Assembly: GCF_028875915.1 (NCBI RefSeq)
Contig: NZ_JAPEHW010000004.1
Location: forward strand, 1-64,000
Length of the DNA stretch: 64,000 nucleotides
Direction of reading: 5' to 3'
Origin: Pseudoalteromonas sp. G4
GTDB lineage: Bacteria > Pseudomonadota > Gammaproteobacteria > Enterobacterales > Alteromonadaceae
Shown here: positions 29,901-36,906 of the stretch, one piece after another
Layout of the letters: every line of letters starts with the position of its first letter
Numbering within the stretch: position 1 is the first letter of the stretch
Notes under the pieces: generated by a model
What the model saw: only the letters and a program-made list of their open reading frames with translations
Database searches by the model: none
What the model was told of the DNA's origin: nothing
Program-made: the position numbers and the translations under genes

Positions 29901-30256
29901 ATGCCATTACTTGAAGAATAAATTGCAGATACACTTGTTTTACCAGGGTTAATAGTCGTTGCTACACCAGATGCTGTAATTGTTGCGATAGAACTTTCTG
30001 AGATTTGCCAAGAGGCAATGTTGGTTACATTTTGTGTCGAACCATCGCTTAGTGTAACAGTAGCGATATAGTTTATGTTCACAGCTGTAGGGACGGTGAT
30101 ATTATCAGGAGTGATAACTAACTCGATAGGGTAGGCTGCACATGGATTATTATCTCCGCCACATTCGCTTTTTGGTAAACCAGAATTATCGCCACCACAC
30201 GCGCTGAGAAGAAAAAATATATTCAGGGTCAATAAAAACTTAACAAACTTTACCAT
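23990..30256 (-). CDS. Giant Big2 (bacterial Ig-like) repeat lipoprotein
   Basis: A 2088-residue surface-type protein. It begins with a lipoprotein signal whose lipobox ends LLSAC, so Cys20 is lipidated; a short Cys-rich linker follows. The rest is about 22-23 tandem domains of roughly 88 residues. Each starts with a V-I-T-P or V-x-P strand, continues with G-T-x-x-Q-Y-x-A and Y-x-D-G-S-x-x-D-V-T, then W-x-S-x-x-x-x-I-A, and ends G-x-T-x-V-x-A-x-Y-x-G. This is the Big2 invasin/intimin-like fold. The repeats are too diverged at DNA level to be a recent expansion. There is no enzymatic domain. The ATG follows the OmpA-like gene's stop with no gap, so the two are translationally coupled. An adhesin or stalk role is inference. 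Confidence 0.9.
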   Translation of the reverse strand: MVKFVKFLLTLNIFFLLSACGGDNSGLPKSECGGDNNPCAAYPIELVITPDNITVPTAVNINYIATVTLSDGSTQNVTNIASWQISESSIATITASGVATTINPGKTSVSAIYSSSNGITVSDDTPLTVNDADLIGLDVTPLQHQTLVGLTTEYRAYARYQNGERFDVTQSSIWTIENTELAEVQANESGTTPVLAKQAGITDVKAKFKSLKNQGQLAIIDSPVSSLVITPIDKQLPLGTQSQYQANLILENGQTIDVTLQSSWKIENDTIGQFNKTQMFYAQSIGTTTISAAFNYEDINLTDSTSVTVTDAVAERLLITPQDGVFPLGTQGQYKAEALYSDGHVEDVTLSSTWQIADDIGSISPSGDDAGYAIATSVGQSSVSAQFSNLIAETSVEVTNAELVELTLTPINYVTPSGTHISYKGYARFTDESVQDVTKLGVWSSSEQAIANIGFTGAQSGIAKTYSPGVTQICINYLGKQACTSLTVTTATSEKLVITPVDARVPLGTEGQYTAIAYYTDGHTADVTNQATWQISDTQIAAIETSGLNAGFTISKSVGQTNVSASFEDLTDSTSLTITDAELASLVISPSKSTIAKGNSQSYEVIGQYTDGSSKNLTSKATWQSSDNTIAYISSPSIAFGAHTGTVNITATVQGQQVTAQLIVISAEITHIAVTPTALSIAKGHSGQLSATAYYTDSTSADITQSATWKSADSNIAAVPATGVSGGLVSGFEQGQTTVTATYNGMKDNALITVTEAVLEQVVLEPKRATVAAGVSQPYTLRAIYSDGSSSDVTTLSNWSSDSTDVATIDNTGLAATYQSGQTTITGLYQGKSDTGILTVTNAVITELQITPINITKPKGSQGQYTATAIYSDKTSKDVTTQALWQSADATIVSIETGVVNPGLAFGENVGTTQVSAQFDGQTATTNATVSDAELVSLVISPELTSIPVGTTQQYNLQGIYTDSSTRDLTTQATWQSSNNAIASISNTALATGNLQGSVMITAEVKGKTATATLNVTQAIITRLEVDPKAVVIAKGTSTQLTATAHYTDLTSKVVTSLATWTSDDNSIAGVGNTSKGGFVTAFEKGNTTVEVRFDGMSDIANVEVTDAQLVNVEISPKTVSLPKGLTTQFELVANYTDTTQISVTLSADWTSTASTTASVDSKGLATANSKGVTQITGTFDGMSDTAELTVTDAILSNIQVTPASVSVPLGTQGQFEAQAFYSDGKSQTITAVAVWQSDDAATVNIETTGPSAGFANALAVGNTKVTATFDGMSGSADVTVTDAELVSIEISPVRETTYVGGQVQYQAFGIFTDSSSKNLTTLSTWNSDITSIASIDATGLASGNNVGDVVVTASYNGITSNDAYLEVGPAIIESLVVHPTPQSTPSGTDIQFLAHAYYSDASNYDVTDLVSWTSNNTSIASHLGNGLYHGLTMGTTEVIANYQGQTSTGILNVTEAILEDLTIDPLTSDINVGATQQYKTYAAYSDGSAVEVTTSSNWQIVDTGIASVNASGLVTGNTQGTTQVQAEYNGKIVLADVNVTGKEITRISVSPFLAQINAGQTKQFTADAIHPDGTSTNVTQLATWTSDDASVASVITSGKDGGLATSYKEGATFIKATYNGLTGKGQLTVLEAPPVLTGILVEPADTSVYVNGREKLRAYAVYNNDISTQEEVTDKSTWAVTNTDLAYFSTPGIVNGTEVGLTTVTAVYNGQTGMGQLTVLDEPIEYILITPNHPEVPVNTVGRFTAEAYYVSGSFEDITEKGTWRSSNTSVASIVNIGADGGKATALSEGTSTISIEYKGVTDISNLTVTGPAISYLYIEPAEFNVRVGNKSRKQAKAYAVFTDGNEIEVTQEGNWTTNDDQIAQITYQGPIVFVEGFSAGTTEVNFTYKGESVTAPVTVTTPNLIKIEISPQNQVAPESQTILYTATGFFDDGELSDITDQVTWQVSDSKYATIDESSGSLVTITRGETQVIAEMNGITGETTLTVSEFSLYLMEFEEEPIQMRVGQSQQLRCYAIYVLIDDTSIEQRIDVTNQAEFTFPNSQSIAELTSSGYLTAKAAGNTKVSCEIDNGNGSLTSHEANLKITY

Positions 30257-31330
30257 TTAATTAACCTCTTTATTAATAGTTACTTCAACTTCTGAGGCAG
30301 TTATTACTGCGCGTCGATTTAGTTGACGATGTTCTTCGGTGTTGTTGTCAATAACCGGATTAGCTTCACCAAAAAATGCAATGCTAATTCTGCTTTCACT
30401 GATGCCATTTTTTATCAAATTAGTTTTAATTGCTTCAGCGCGTCGTTTTGATAACCATTGGTTATACTCAACGGAACCTTTACTATCGGTATAGGCATTA
30501 ATGGTGATGCTTGTCGTAGGGTAAGTTTTGATATGATCTACAAAATCATTGAAATTGGGTGGTATTTTGAATTGACTACTATCAAATGCGAAAAGAGCAG
30601 TAACGGATCTCGCAGGTACCACTTTGGTTGCTTCTATCACTACAGGAGCTGGAATTACCTTTGCCTCAACAACCTTTTGCGGCTTTTCTTCAGGGGTTAT
30701 AGGTTGTGGTTCAGGCTGTGTTTGACGTTTAAATTGATAAGATAATCCTAACCAACCAATATGACCATTACTACTTCCTAGTTTGTTACTACCAAGGTCA
30801 TCAATATATTGATAGGAAATTCTAGCTTGCCAATTGTCGGCAATATCATATTTAAAACCAACAGAAGCAGTGGCAGAAAAACCATCATCTTTAATCTCAA
30901 ATGAGGGAGAACTGTTCTTACCATACCAATTAACAACACCAACTTTAGTAAATGCTTTGAAATTGTCACTTAGTGTTAGGTCATAGCCTAAAGCTATGTC
31001 CCAAGCTTTCATTTCCCCTTGATAAGGTACAAATAAGCCACTTTCAAAATAGGTGGCATTTACTTCACCTAAATCAATTAAAGAAGACTCAATAAATAAT
31101 CCGTCATTAAACTGATAACCGAAAAAACCAGCAAAAGCATTATCACGTTTATCACAGCTAATCGCCCATGGCTCACAACCGTGTTGATAACGAATTGAAC
31201 CAAACTTAGCGCCGGCATAAAAGTAGTCACTTTCAAAGTTACTTTGATTTGCGAAAAGGTAGGGGGTGTATAAAGAAGTTATAAACAGCGTTACAACAGA
31301 TAACTTCCCTATAGTAAAAAGTGTTTTCAT
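30257..31330 (-). CDS. OmpA-family outer membrane protein
   Basis: A 357-residue outer membrane protein. A signal peptide (about 1-27, ending LFA) precedes an eight-strand-type barrel (about 35-195) of alternating aromatic strands. A Pro/Glu-rich linker (PEPQPITPEEKPQ) leads to an OmpA C-terminal domain (from about 245) that should bind peptidoglycan: ALFAFDSSQF, INAYTDSKGSVEYN and LSKRRAEAIKTNL, with a final NRRAVI segment. It differs from major OmpA in the coupled downstream gene for the giant Big2 lipoprotein. It may anchor or help display that protein; this is inferred from the gene pair only. Confidence 0.88.
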   Translation of the reverse strand: MKTLFTIGKLSVVTLFITSLYTPYLFANQSNFESDYFYAGAKFGSIRYQHGCEPWAISCDKRDNAFAGFFGYQFNDGLFIESSLIDLGEVNATYFESGLFVPYQGEMKAWDIALGYDLTLSDNFKAFTKVGVVNWYGKNSSPSFEIKDDGFSATASVGFKYDIADNWQARISYQYIDDLGSNKLGSSNGHIGWLGLSYQFKRQTQPEPQPITPEEKPQKVVEAKVIPAPVVIEATKVVPARSVTALFAFDSSQFKIPPNFNDFVDHIKTYPTTSITINAYTDSKGSVEYNQWLSKRRAEAIKTNLIKNGISESRISIAFFGEANPVIDNNTEEHRQLNRRAVITASEVEVTINKEVN

Positions 31331-31491
31331 TTAAAAACTCTATTCAATCCATTTAATACCTATTTTTATATATTTTTTATGCAAAAACAAAGTGATTAAT
31401 GTTTTTTTTTGAAAAAATTAAGATAAATACAACCTTTTTTGATCTGGTCGCGACTAATACAGTAAATCGTTATCATAAATGGGATGTTAAA

Positions 31492-31620
31492 ATGGACTTA
31501 AATTACTTTCTTGCAAATTATGGCTACTTACTTAGCCTGCTTTTATCACCTGTTGCAAGTCTATGGCTTTGTTTTTTGGCTATTCAAATACTCGTTAAGC
31601 CAGAGCAACAGGCACTTTAA
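31492..31620 (+). CDS. Putative small membrane protein (42 aa)
   Basis: A 42-residue candidate with one long hydrophobic helix (about 12-35) and a short polar tail ending KPEQQAL. GGGA lies 7 nt upstream of the ATG at 31492. An in-frame ATG at 31399 would give 73 residues but its extra part is unlike a protein start and lacks a ribosome binding site. No family is recognised, and the call rests only on the start context and helix. Confidence 0.35.
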   Translation: MDLNYFLANYGYLLSLLLSPVASLWLCFLAIQILVKPEQQAL

Positions 31621-31704
31621 GATTATAATTTAAAACAGATCATTAAATTACTAACTTAAAATCAATTTTTTTAGAACTTTTGATTAAAAAATGACAAATA
31701 CGTA

Positions 31705-31732
31705 TTGCCAAGCCTGAAAAAATGCATAACTA
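31705..31732 (+). promoter_or_regulatory. Possible promoter of the HU gene
   Basis: TTGCCA (31705-31710) and TAACTA (31727-31732) are 16 nt apart, about 42 nt before the HU start. The -10 match is only fair. Confidence 0.35.
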
Positions 31733-31773
31733 TAGGGTCTGCAAAGGCAAAATAATAAAGATAGGAATCTATA

Positions 31774-32046
31774 ATGAACAAAGCACAATTAGTTGAAAAA
31801 ATCGCTGCAGACGCAGAAATTTCTAAAGCAGCAGCAGCTCGCGCTCTAGACGCATTCACTGGTGCAGTGTCTACATCATTAAAAGACGGTAACTCTGTAG
31901 CACTAGTTGGTTTCGGTACTTTCTCTGTTAAAGCTCGTGCAGCGCGCACTGGCCGTAACCCACAAACAGGTGAAGAAATTCAAATCGCTGCTGCTAATAT
32001 CCCTACTTTTAAAGCAGGTAAAGGTCTTAAAGACAGCGTTAACTAA
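31774..32046 (+). CDS. hup: DNA-binding protein HU
   Basis: A 90-residue histone-like protein of the HU/IHF family that bends and compacts DNA as a dimer. The sequence shows the dimerising N-terminal helices ([20 protein letters not shown]), the [13 protein letters not shown] strand, the RNPQTGEEI arm with the intercalating Pro, and the closing [12 protein letters not shown]. This is HU rather than IHF, by the MNKAQL start and RNPQTG arm. AGGA lies 8 nt before the ATG. It is a single gene with a clear terminator. Whether it is the alpha or beta paralogue cannot be told. Confidence 0.95.
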   Translation: MNKAQLVEKIAADAEISKAAAARALDAFTGAVSTSLKDGNSVALVGFGTFSVKARAARTGRNPQTGEEIQIAAANIPTFKAGKGLKDSVN

Positions 32047-32075
32047 TTTGTAAAGTTATCATCCCAATAACTTTT

Positions 32076-32100
32076 AAAAGGAGCGTTCAGCTCCTTTTTT
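32076..32100. terminator. Terminator between hup and ilvH
   Basis: AAAAGGAGC and GCTCCTTTT form a stem with a 5-nt loop and a T run. It lies between two convergent genes and could act on both, though the stronger T run is on the hup side. Confidence 0.8.
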
Positions 32101-32123
32101 ATTATTTATCGAATAGCGTTAAC

Positions 32124-32624
32124 CTATTTTGGACGTAACGCTTTGTCGCCACGACTTAATCCAACTGCACCAGAGCGCACAACCTCAATCACCTCTGTTT
32201 CATTTTTTAAGGTATCAATAAAGGATGCGAGCTTATCAACTGCGCCGACTAATTGCAGTGTGTAGGTTGTTTTACCCATATCTAAAATAGATGCGCCAAA
32301 AATATCAACCACGCGGGTAACGGCCGCACGTGTTTTCTCTTCATGGGCCATTACTTTAACTAACAATAACTCACGTTCAATATGACTTGCGTCACTCAGG
32401 TCAATCACTTTATGTACATCAACTAACTTATTAACTTGTTTAGTGATTTGTTCAAGAATACGGTCATTACCTGTGGTGGTAATTGTGATGCGCGATAATG
32501 AGTCATCATCAGTTGGGCCCACAGTGAGGCTGTCAATGTTGTAGGCGCGCTGAGAAAACAAACCGACAATACGTGATAGGGCGCCTGGCTCATTTTCTAA
32601 AAGAATGCTTAAAATATGACGCAT
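32124..32624 (-). CDS. ilvH: Acetolactate synthase small (regulatory) subunit
   Basis: The 166-residue regulatory subunit of acetohydroxyacid synthase. The N-terminal ACT domain is intact: MRHILSILLENEPGALSRIVGLFSQRAYNI carries the conserved N-E-P-G-A-L-S-R that binds valine. The C-terminal domain has the KVMAHEEKTRAAVTRVVDIF segment. It overlaps the end of ilvI by one base (TAATG), as in a coupled operon. It would confer valine feedback on a large subunit that is broken in this sequence. Confidence 0.97.
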   Translation of the reverse strand: MRHILSILLENEPGALSRIVGLFSQRAYNIDSLTVGPTDDDSLSRITITTTGNDRILEQITKQVNKLVDVHKVIDLSDASHIERELLLVKVMAHEEKTRAAVTRVVDIFGASILDMGKTTYTLQLVGAVDKLASFIDTLKNETEVIEVVRSGAVGLSRGDKALRPK

Positions 32625-34323
32625 TATGCTTTTACTCCTTTTTTAAGCCACATCTCATCAACTGAGCCATGACGAATTTGCATTGGGTACACGTGTTCAT
32701 TTTCATCTACATTGATGTCGATAAATACCAGTTTGTCTTTATGCGAAAATGCTTCTTTTAGTTTTTCATTAAGTTCGCTAGGGTGGTCAATGCGAATACC
32801 AATATGACCATAGCTTTCTGCGAGTTTTACAAAATCAGGCAGGGATTCCATATAAGAACATGAGTGACGACCAGAATAAATCATATCTTGCCATTGGCGT
32901 ACCATGCCAAGCGAACGGTTATTTAAAGACACTATTTTTACTGGCAAGCCATATTGCATACAGGTTGATAATTCTTGAATATTCATTTGAATAGAACCAT
33001 CACCGGTAACACAAACCGATTCTTTTTCAGGAAAGGCGAGTTTTACTCCCATCGCTGCAGGAAAACCAAAGCCCATAGTGCCGAGACCACCAGAGTTAAT
33101 CCACTGGCGAGGTTTTGCAAAAGGGTAGTGTTGTGCGGCGAACATTTGGTGCTGACCGACGTCTGAACTAATGTACGCATCACCCTTGGTAACTTCGTAG
33201 AGTGCTTTAATTGCAGCTTGTGGTTTAATTTTTTTTGAGTCAGTTTCAAAACTTAAACAACGCTGTTCGCGCCAATTATTAATTTGTCGCCACCAATCTT
33301 CTTGCGCAGCGCGGTCAATTTGAATGTCGCTTTTACTAATCGCACTTTGCAATTGTGCAAATACAGTCGAAAGATCGCCAACAACTGGTATATGACAGTG
33401 AATGGTTTTAGAGATAGACGTCGGGTCAACATCAACCTGAACAATCGTCGCGTTGGGACAAAACTTCTTAACATTGTTCGTTACGCGGTCGTCAAAGCGT
33501 GCTCCCAATGCAAGAATAACATCGGCATTTGCCATTGCTTTGTTTGCTTCCAAATTACCGTGCATGCCAAGCATACCAATAAAGTTAGGGTGTGTACCTG
33601 AAATACCACCTAATCCCATCAGGGTGTTGGTACAAGGTGCATTCAAGCTTTCTACCAGCTCTGTTAATTGCTCTGATGTATCTGATAATACGAACGTTTA
33701 GCATTTAAAATAGCTGATGCTGCTTTTTTGATTTGTTTAGGATGACCTTTTGTATTGGGGCTGTACGAACGCATCGATATGTCATCTGTCATAATGTAAT
33801 CAAACGCAAGTGCCGGATTCAAGATATCTTTTGGCAATTCCACAACAACGGGGCCAGGTCGCCCTGATGCAGCAAGATAAAACGCTTTTGCTAGGGTTTC
33901 AGGGATCTTTTCTGCATCACGACAGTTAAAGCTGTGCTTTACGATTGGACGTGAGCACCCAACAATATCGGTTTCTTGAAAAGCGTCATCGCCAATTAAA
34001 TTGGTTGGTACTTGGCCAGATAAAACCACCATTGGAATTGAATCCATATAAGCAGTTGCAATACCAGTAACGCAGTTAGTGGCACCAGGCCCAGATGTAG
34101 CAAGTACAACACCAACTTCACCTGTTGCTCGCGCAAAACCATCTGCCATATGTGTCGCAGCTTGCTCGTGACGCACTAAAATATGATCAAGTTCGTTCTC
34201 GGCAAATAGTGCATCGTAAATATCTAATACGCTACCACCGGGATACCCAAAAATATATTTAACCTTAAGTGCTTTTAATGCTTTAACAACAAGCTCAGCA
34301 CCCGACATTTTATTACTGTCCAT
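32624..34323 (-). pseudogene. ilvI: Acetolactate synthase large subunit, frameshifted by a deletion of about 25 nt
   Basis: The gene is in two reading frames. The 5' part (34323-33664) has the TPP-contacting Glu in [11 protein letters not shown] and the ATSGPGATN segment, and ends prematurely after ILNAKR with SYYQIHQSN. The 3' part (from about 33691) resumes as [29 protein letters not shown], with intact GDGS...NN TPP-binding motif, RQWQD and C terminus. Between AKR and VLSD the family has about nine residues including Y-V-G-G-G; here only two nucleotides remain, so about 25 nt are missing at 33692/33693. A programmed frameshift could not restore the lost residues. The start at 34323 has AGAGGA 6 nt upstream. 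Loss of the central domain start should inactivate the enzyme unless the lesion is an assembly error. Confidence 0.85.
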
Positions 34324-34346
34324 CCTCATTCCTCTGTGCAGTAGAT

Positions 34347-34373
34347 AAAAAAAACCCCCGCTAGTTGCGGGGG
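34347..34373 (-). terminator. ilv attenuator terminator
   Basis: Read leftward, GCGGGGG... the stem CCCCCGC (34355-34361) / GCGGGGG (34367-34373) with loop TAGTT is followed by eight T residues (34354-34347). It stands between the leader peptide gene and ilvI. Confidence 0.9.
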
Positions 34374-34401
34374 CTTATTAAATTCAGTATGACAAAATTA
34401 A

Positions 34402-34470
34402 CTAATAGCTCCCCGCTGGTGACTTAATTAAGACCAGGACGAAGACTGTTAGTAGAAGAAATAATGTCAT
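34402..34470 (-). CDS. ilvL: ilv leader peptide
   Basis: A 22-residue leader starting MTLFLLLTVFVLVLI and ending KSPAGSY. Eleven of residues 3-15 are Leu, Val, Ile or Phe, with branched-chain codons dominating. It precedes a strong terminator and the acetolactate synthase genes, so it should couple their transcription to charged branched-chain tRNAs. The arrangement resembles enteric ilvL and ilvB leaders. No homologue could be checked. Confidence 0.85.
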   Translation of the reverse strand: MTLFLLLTVFVLVLIKSPAGSY

Positions 34471-34500
34471 TTAAATTTGCTCTAAAAATTAATTAACGTA

Positions 34501-34529
34501 TTTGTATTATTTTTGTTAACTGTTGTCAA
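34501..34529 (-). promoter_or_regulatory. Promoter of the ilv leader and ilvIH
   Basis: On the minus strand TTGACA (34529-34524, perfect -35), a 17-nt spacer and TACAAA (34506-34501) precede the leader ATG by about 30 nt. This fits a sigma-70 promoter with a fair -10. Confidence 0.7.
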
Positions 34530-34705
34530 CGGTGAATTCTTCAATTGACATAAATAATTCATTATTATCAGTATTAAAATTAGAAATGTGGTTTTTGTGG
34601 TTATCTTTGGTTGCAGGTGAATTGAAAATGCAATCTTTTTAAAGTGTATACAATAATTTGTTGTTACTGAATTATGACGTTAATGTATTTCTATGTTGTA
34701 CATGT

Positions 34706-34729
34706 AAAAAAGGCCCAAATAGGGCCTTT
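34706..34729 (-). terminator. Terminator after the S9 peptidase gene
   Basis: AAAGGCCC and GGGCCTTT flank a 5-nt loop; leftward six T residues follow. It lies 18 nt beyond the peptidase stop codon. Confidence 0.8.
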
Positions 34730-34747
34730 AATAAAATAGGAAAATTA

Positions 34748-36802
34748 TTATTTATTTTCTTCTTTTTTCGCTTTTAAATTTGCTGCGTGGTCAATCTTGT
34801 AGTCTGGCATTTCAGTTTTACCATTTAACAAATAGTTATCCATCCAACGCATTAAACGTAGGCTGTAATCATATTTAGCAGCCATACGCTTGTTACCGTG
34901 ACCTTCGCCTGGGTAGTAAATTAAACGTACGTCTTTACCTTGTACTTTCATATAACGGTAAAGTTCCATTGATTGTGCAGGGTGAACACGAGGATCGTCT
35001 TTACCGTGCATGATCAGTAATGGTGTTTTAGATTGACCAGCCCAATAAATTGGAGAACGCTCTAAATACCATTGCCATTTGTCCCAAGGGTAAGAACGCG
35101 CGTGTACTAGGTGCATTTCGTTTGAAATGTCGGTAGTACCAAATTTTGATAATTGGTTAGTTACACCAACAAACATTACCGATGTTGCAAAATGTTCAGT
35201 GAGTTTAGTAGCAGCCCATGCTGATGCATAGCCACCGTATGAACCACCTGTAATGCCAACACGTTTAGTATCAACTAAGCCTTTATCAACAAGGTATTGC
35301 TTAAAACGAACAAGGTCGTTGAACTCTTCACCTGCATAGTCATTTTGACCAAGTTTAGAGTAGTCTACGCCTTTGCCTGTTGAACCACGGTAGTTAGGGT
35401 AAAGTACTGCGTAACCACGTGCAGCAGCTACTTGACCGGGACGAGAGTAGTTTGTTACCCAACCATCTTTATCGTGACTTTCAGGACCACCGTGAACCGA
35501 CATAATAAGCGGATAACGAGTACCTTCTTGATAATCTAATGGATAAACAAGTACGCCATCTAAACGAGTACCATCTTCCGCTTTGAACGAGATAGTTTCT
35601 TGTTTAGCTAGACGCTTGTCGTTTAACCACGCGTTTGAATCTGATACGCGAATATCTTTTTTACCACGTAACATAAACGCTTCAGTCGGGTGTTTATGTG
35701 AGTGACCTGCAAACGCAACTGTCTTATCTGAGTCTGAAATCGATAAACGGCCAGCAATTAATTTACCGCGTTTAAGGTTTGTTTTGTATTTACTTGAGCC
35801 TGGCTTAATTGTTGCGATAAAGCTCTCAGTATCAATTTGCGCTACAAAGTGTAGGGTATTTGATTTATTTGCCCATTCGAAATCGCTGATGTGGCCTTCA
35901 AAATTAGGTAACCAATTTTCAATTTTACCTGATTCTACGTCCGCCAAGTATAAACGTCCTGTGGCTGGGTCGTGTTTATCTTCGGCACCAAGAATTGCAA
36001 CATGCTTACCGTTTGGTGAGAATTCTGCGGCACCTAGTTTACCTTCAGTTGCAAATGACGTAACTACTTTTTTGCTTGAAAGATCAAAGATATGCCATGT
36101 TGATTTCATGTACTTATCGTCGATAAGTGCTGAAGGCTGTGTTTTAACTAGTAGCTTTTTAGCATCACTTGACCAGTTAACATCGCTTACGTATTGGTCA
36201 ATGCCTAACCCCTCAAGGGCGATTGGCTTTTCGTTAATAGCTAAATCAACAACCATTAACTCTGCAGTTGTTAAACCAAGCTCATAAGTTTCTGCTTTAA
36301 AGCCTAATTTTGATAATTCTTTGTCTGTTTTTGGTTTAGCCGTCTTTGCAATAATCGCAACGTGTTGGTTGTCTGGGCTTAGATCATAAGACGAGATTGA
36401 CGTGCCTTTTAGGGCAATTACTTGTTGCCACTGACCACCATTTACCGGAATGCGGTAAAGGCTTTTAAATTTATCTTCTTTAAACTTTGCTAAGAAGTAA
36501 ACAAACTTACCGTCAGCAGAATACTCAAGACTCGAGATATTTACTTTACCAGTAATGAAAGGGCGCTCATTACCTTTCGCGTCAGTAAGATAAAGTTCGC
36601 TGTAGTTAAAACCATCTTTTTCTACATAAATTTCACGTGGCACCGAGCGGGTAAATGCAACTGCATCGCCATCTGGGCTAATTGCAGTTTGGCCAACTGA
36701 TTGGATTTTTGTTAAATCTTCTAGTGTTAGTGTGTCATTAGCAAAGGCAGCGCTTGTAGATAAACCTAGCGCCATAGCTAATGCTGATTTGATTAGTTTC
36801 AT
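34748..36802 (-). CDS. Exported S9-family prolyl oligopeptidase-like peptidase
   Basis: A 684-residue serine peptidase of the alpha/beta-hydrolase S9 family (acylaminoacyl-peptidase/dipeptidyl-peptidase group). A signal peptide ends AAFA near residue 21, so it is periplasmic or secreted. An N-terminal beta-propeller (about 30-390) is followed by the hydrolase domain. The triad can be read: Ser521 in GGSYGGYAS, Asp603 in HGKDDPRV, His635 in GEGHGN. It would cleave short peptides, releasing dipeptides or acylated residues, consistent with a protein-degrading marine lifestyle. It is transcribed alone. Confidence 0.9.
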   Translation of the reverse strand: MKLIKSALAMALGLSTSAAFANDTLTLEDLTKIQSVGQTAISPDGDAVAFTRSVPREIYVEKDGFNYSELYLTDAKGNERPFITGKVNISSLEYSADGKFVYFLAKFKEDKFKSLYRIPVNGGQWQQVIALKGTSISSYDLSPDNQHVAIIAKTAKPKTDKELSKLGFKAETYELGLTTAELMVVDLAINEKPIALEGLGIDQYVSDVNWSSDAKKLLVKTQPSALIDDKYMKSTWHIFDLSSKKVVTSFATEGKLGAAEFSPNGKHVAILGAEDKHDPATGRLYLADVESGKIENWLPNFEGHISDFEWANKSNTLHFVAQIDTESFIATIKPGSSKYKTNLKRGKLIAGRLSISDSDKTVAFAGHSHKHPTEAFMLRGKKDIRVSDSNAWLNDKRLAKQETISFKAEDGTRLDGVLVYPLDYQEGTRYPLIMSVHGGPESHDKDGWVTNYSRPGQVAAARGYAVLYPNYRGSTGKGVDYSKLGQNDYAGEEFNDLVRFKQYLVDKGLVDTKRVGITGGSYGGYASAWAATKLTEHFATSVMFVGVTNQLSKFGTTDISNEMHLVHARSYPWDKWQWYLERSPIYWAGQSKTPLLIMHGKDDPRVHPAQSMELYRYMKVQGKDVRLIYYPGEGHGNKRMAAKYDYSLRLMRWMDNYLLNGKTEMPDYKIDHAANLKAKKEENK

Positions 36803-36873
36803 TGTGTCCTCGTTTACTGATTGTCAGCGAGAGTAGTCTAAAATGACGAAAGTAAAAGGCAAGAAAATGCGAT

Positions 36874-36902
36874 AAAAAAAGGTGACTTACGTCACCTTTT
36901 TA
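36874..36902 (-). terminator. Terminator after isocitrate dehydrogenase gene
   Basis: GGTGAC and GTCACC flank a 4-nt loop, extended by AAAAA/TTTTT. It is a few bases after the leftward stop codon at 36907. Confidence 0.85.
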
Positions 36903-36906
36903 TAAA

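Noticed and set aside
23990..30256. CRISPR or tandem DNA repeat in the long gene
   Set aside because: The repetition is at protein level with diverged codons and a period near 265 nt, with no constant spacer or short palindromic repeats.
33640..33720. Programmed frameshift joining the two ilvI halves
   Set aside because: A frameshift would not replace the missing residues, and no slippery sequence or stimulating structure was seen.
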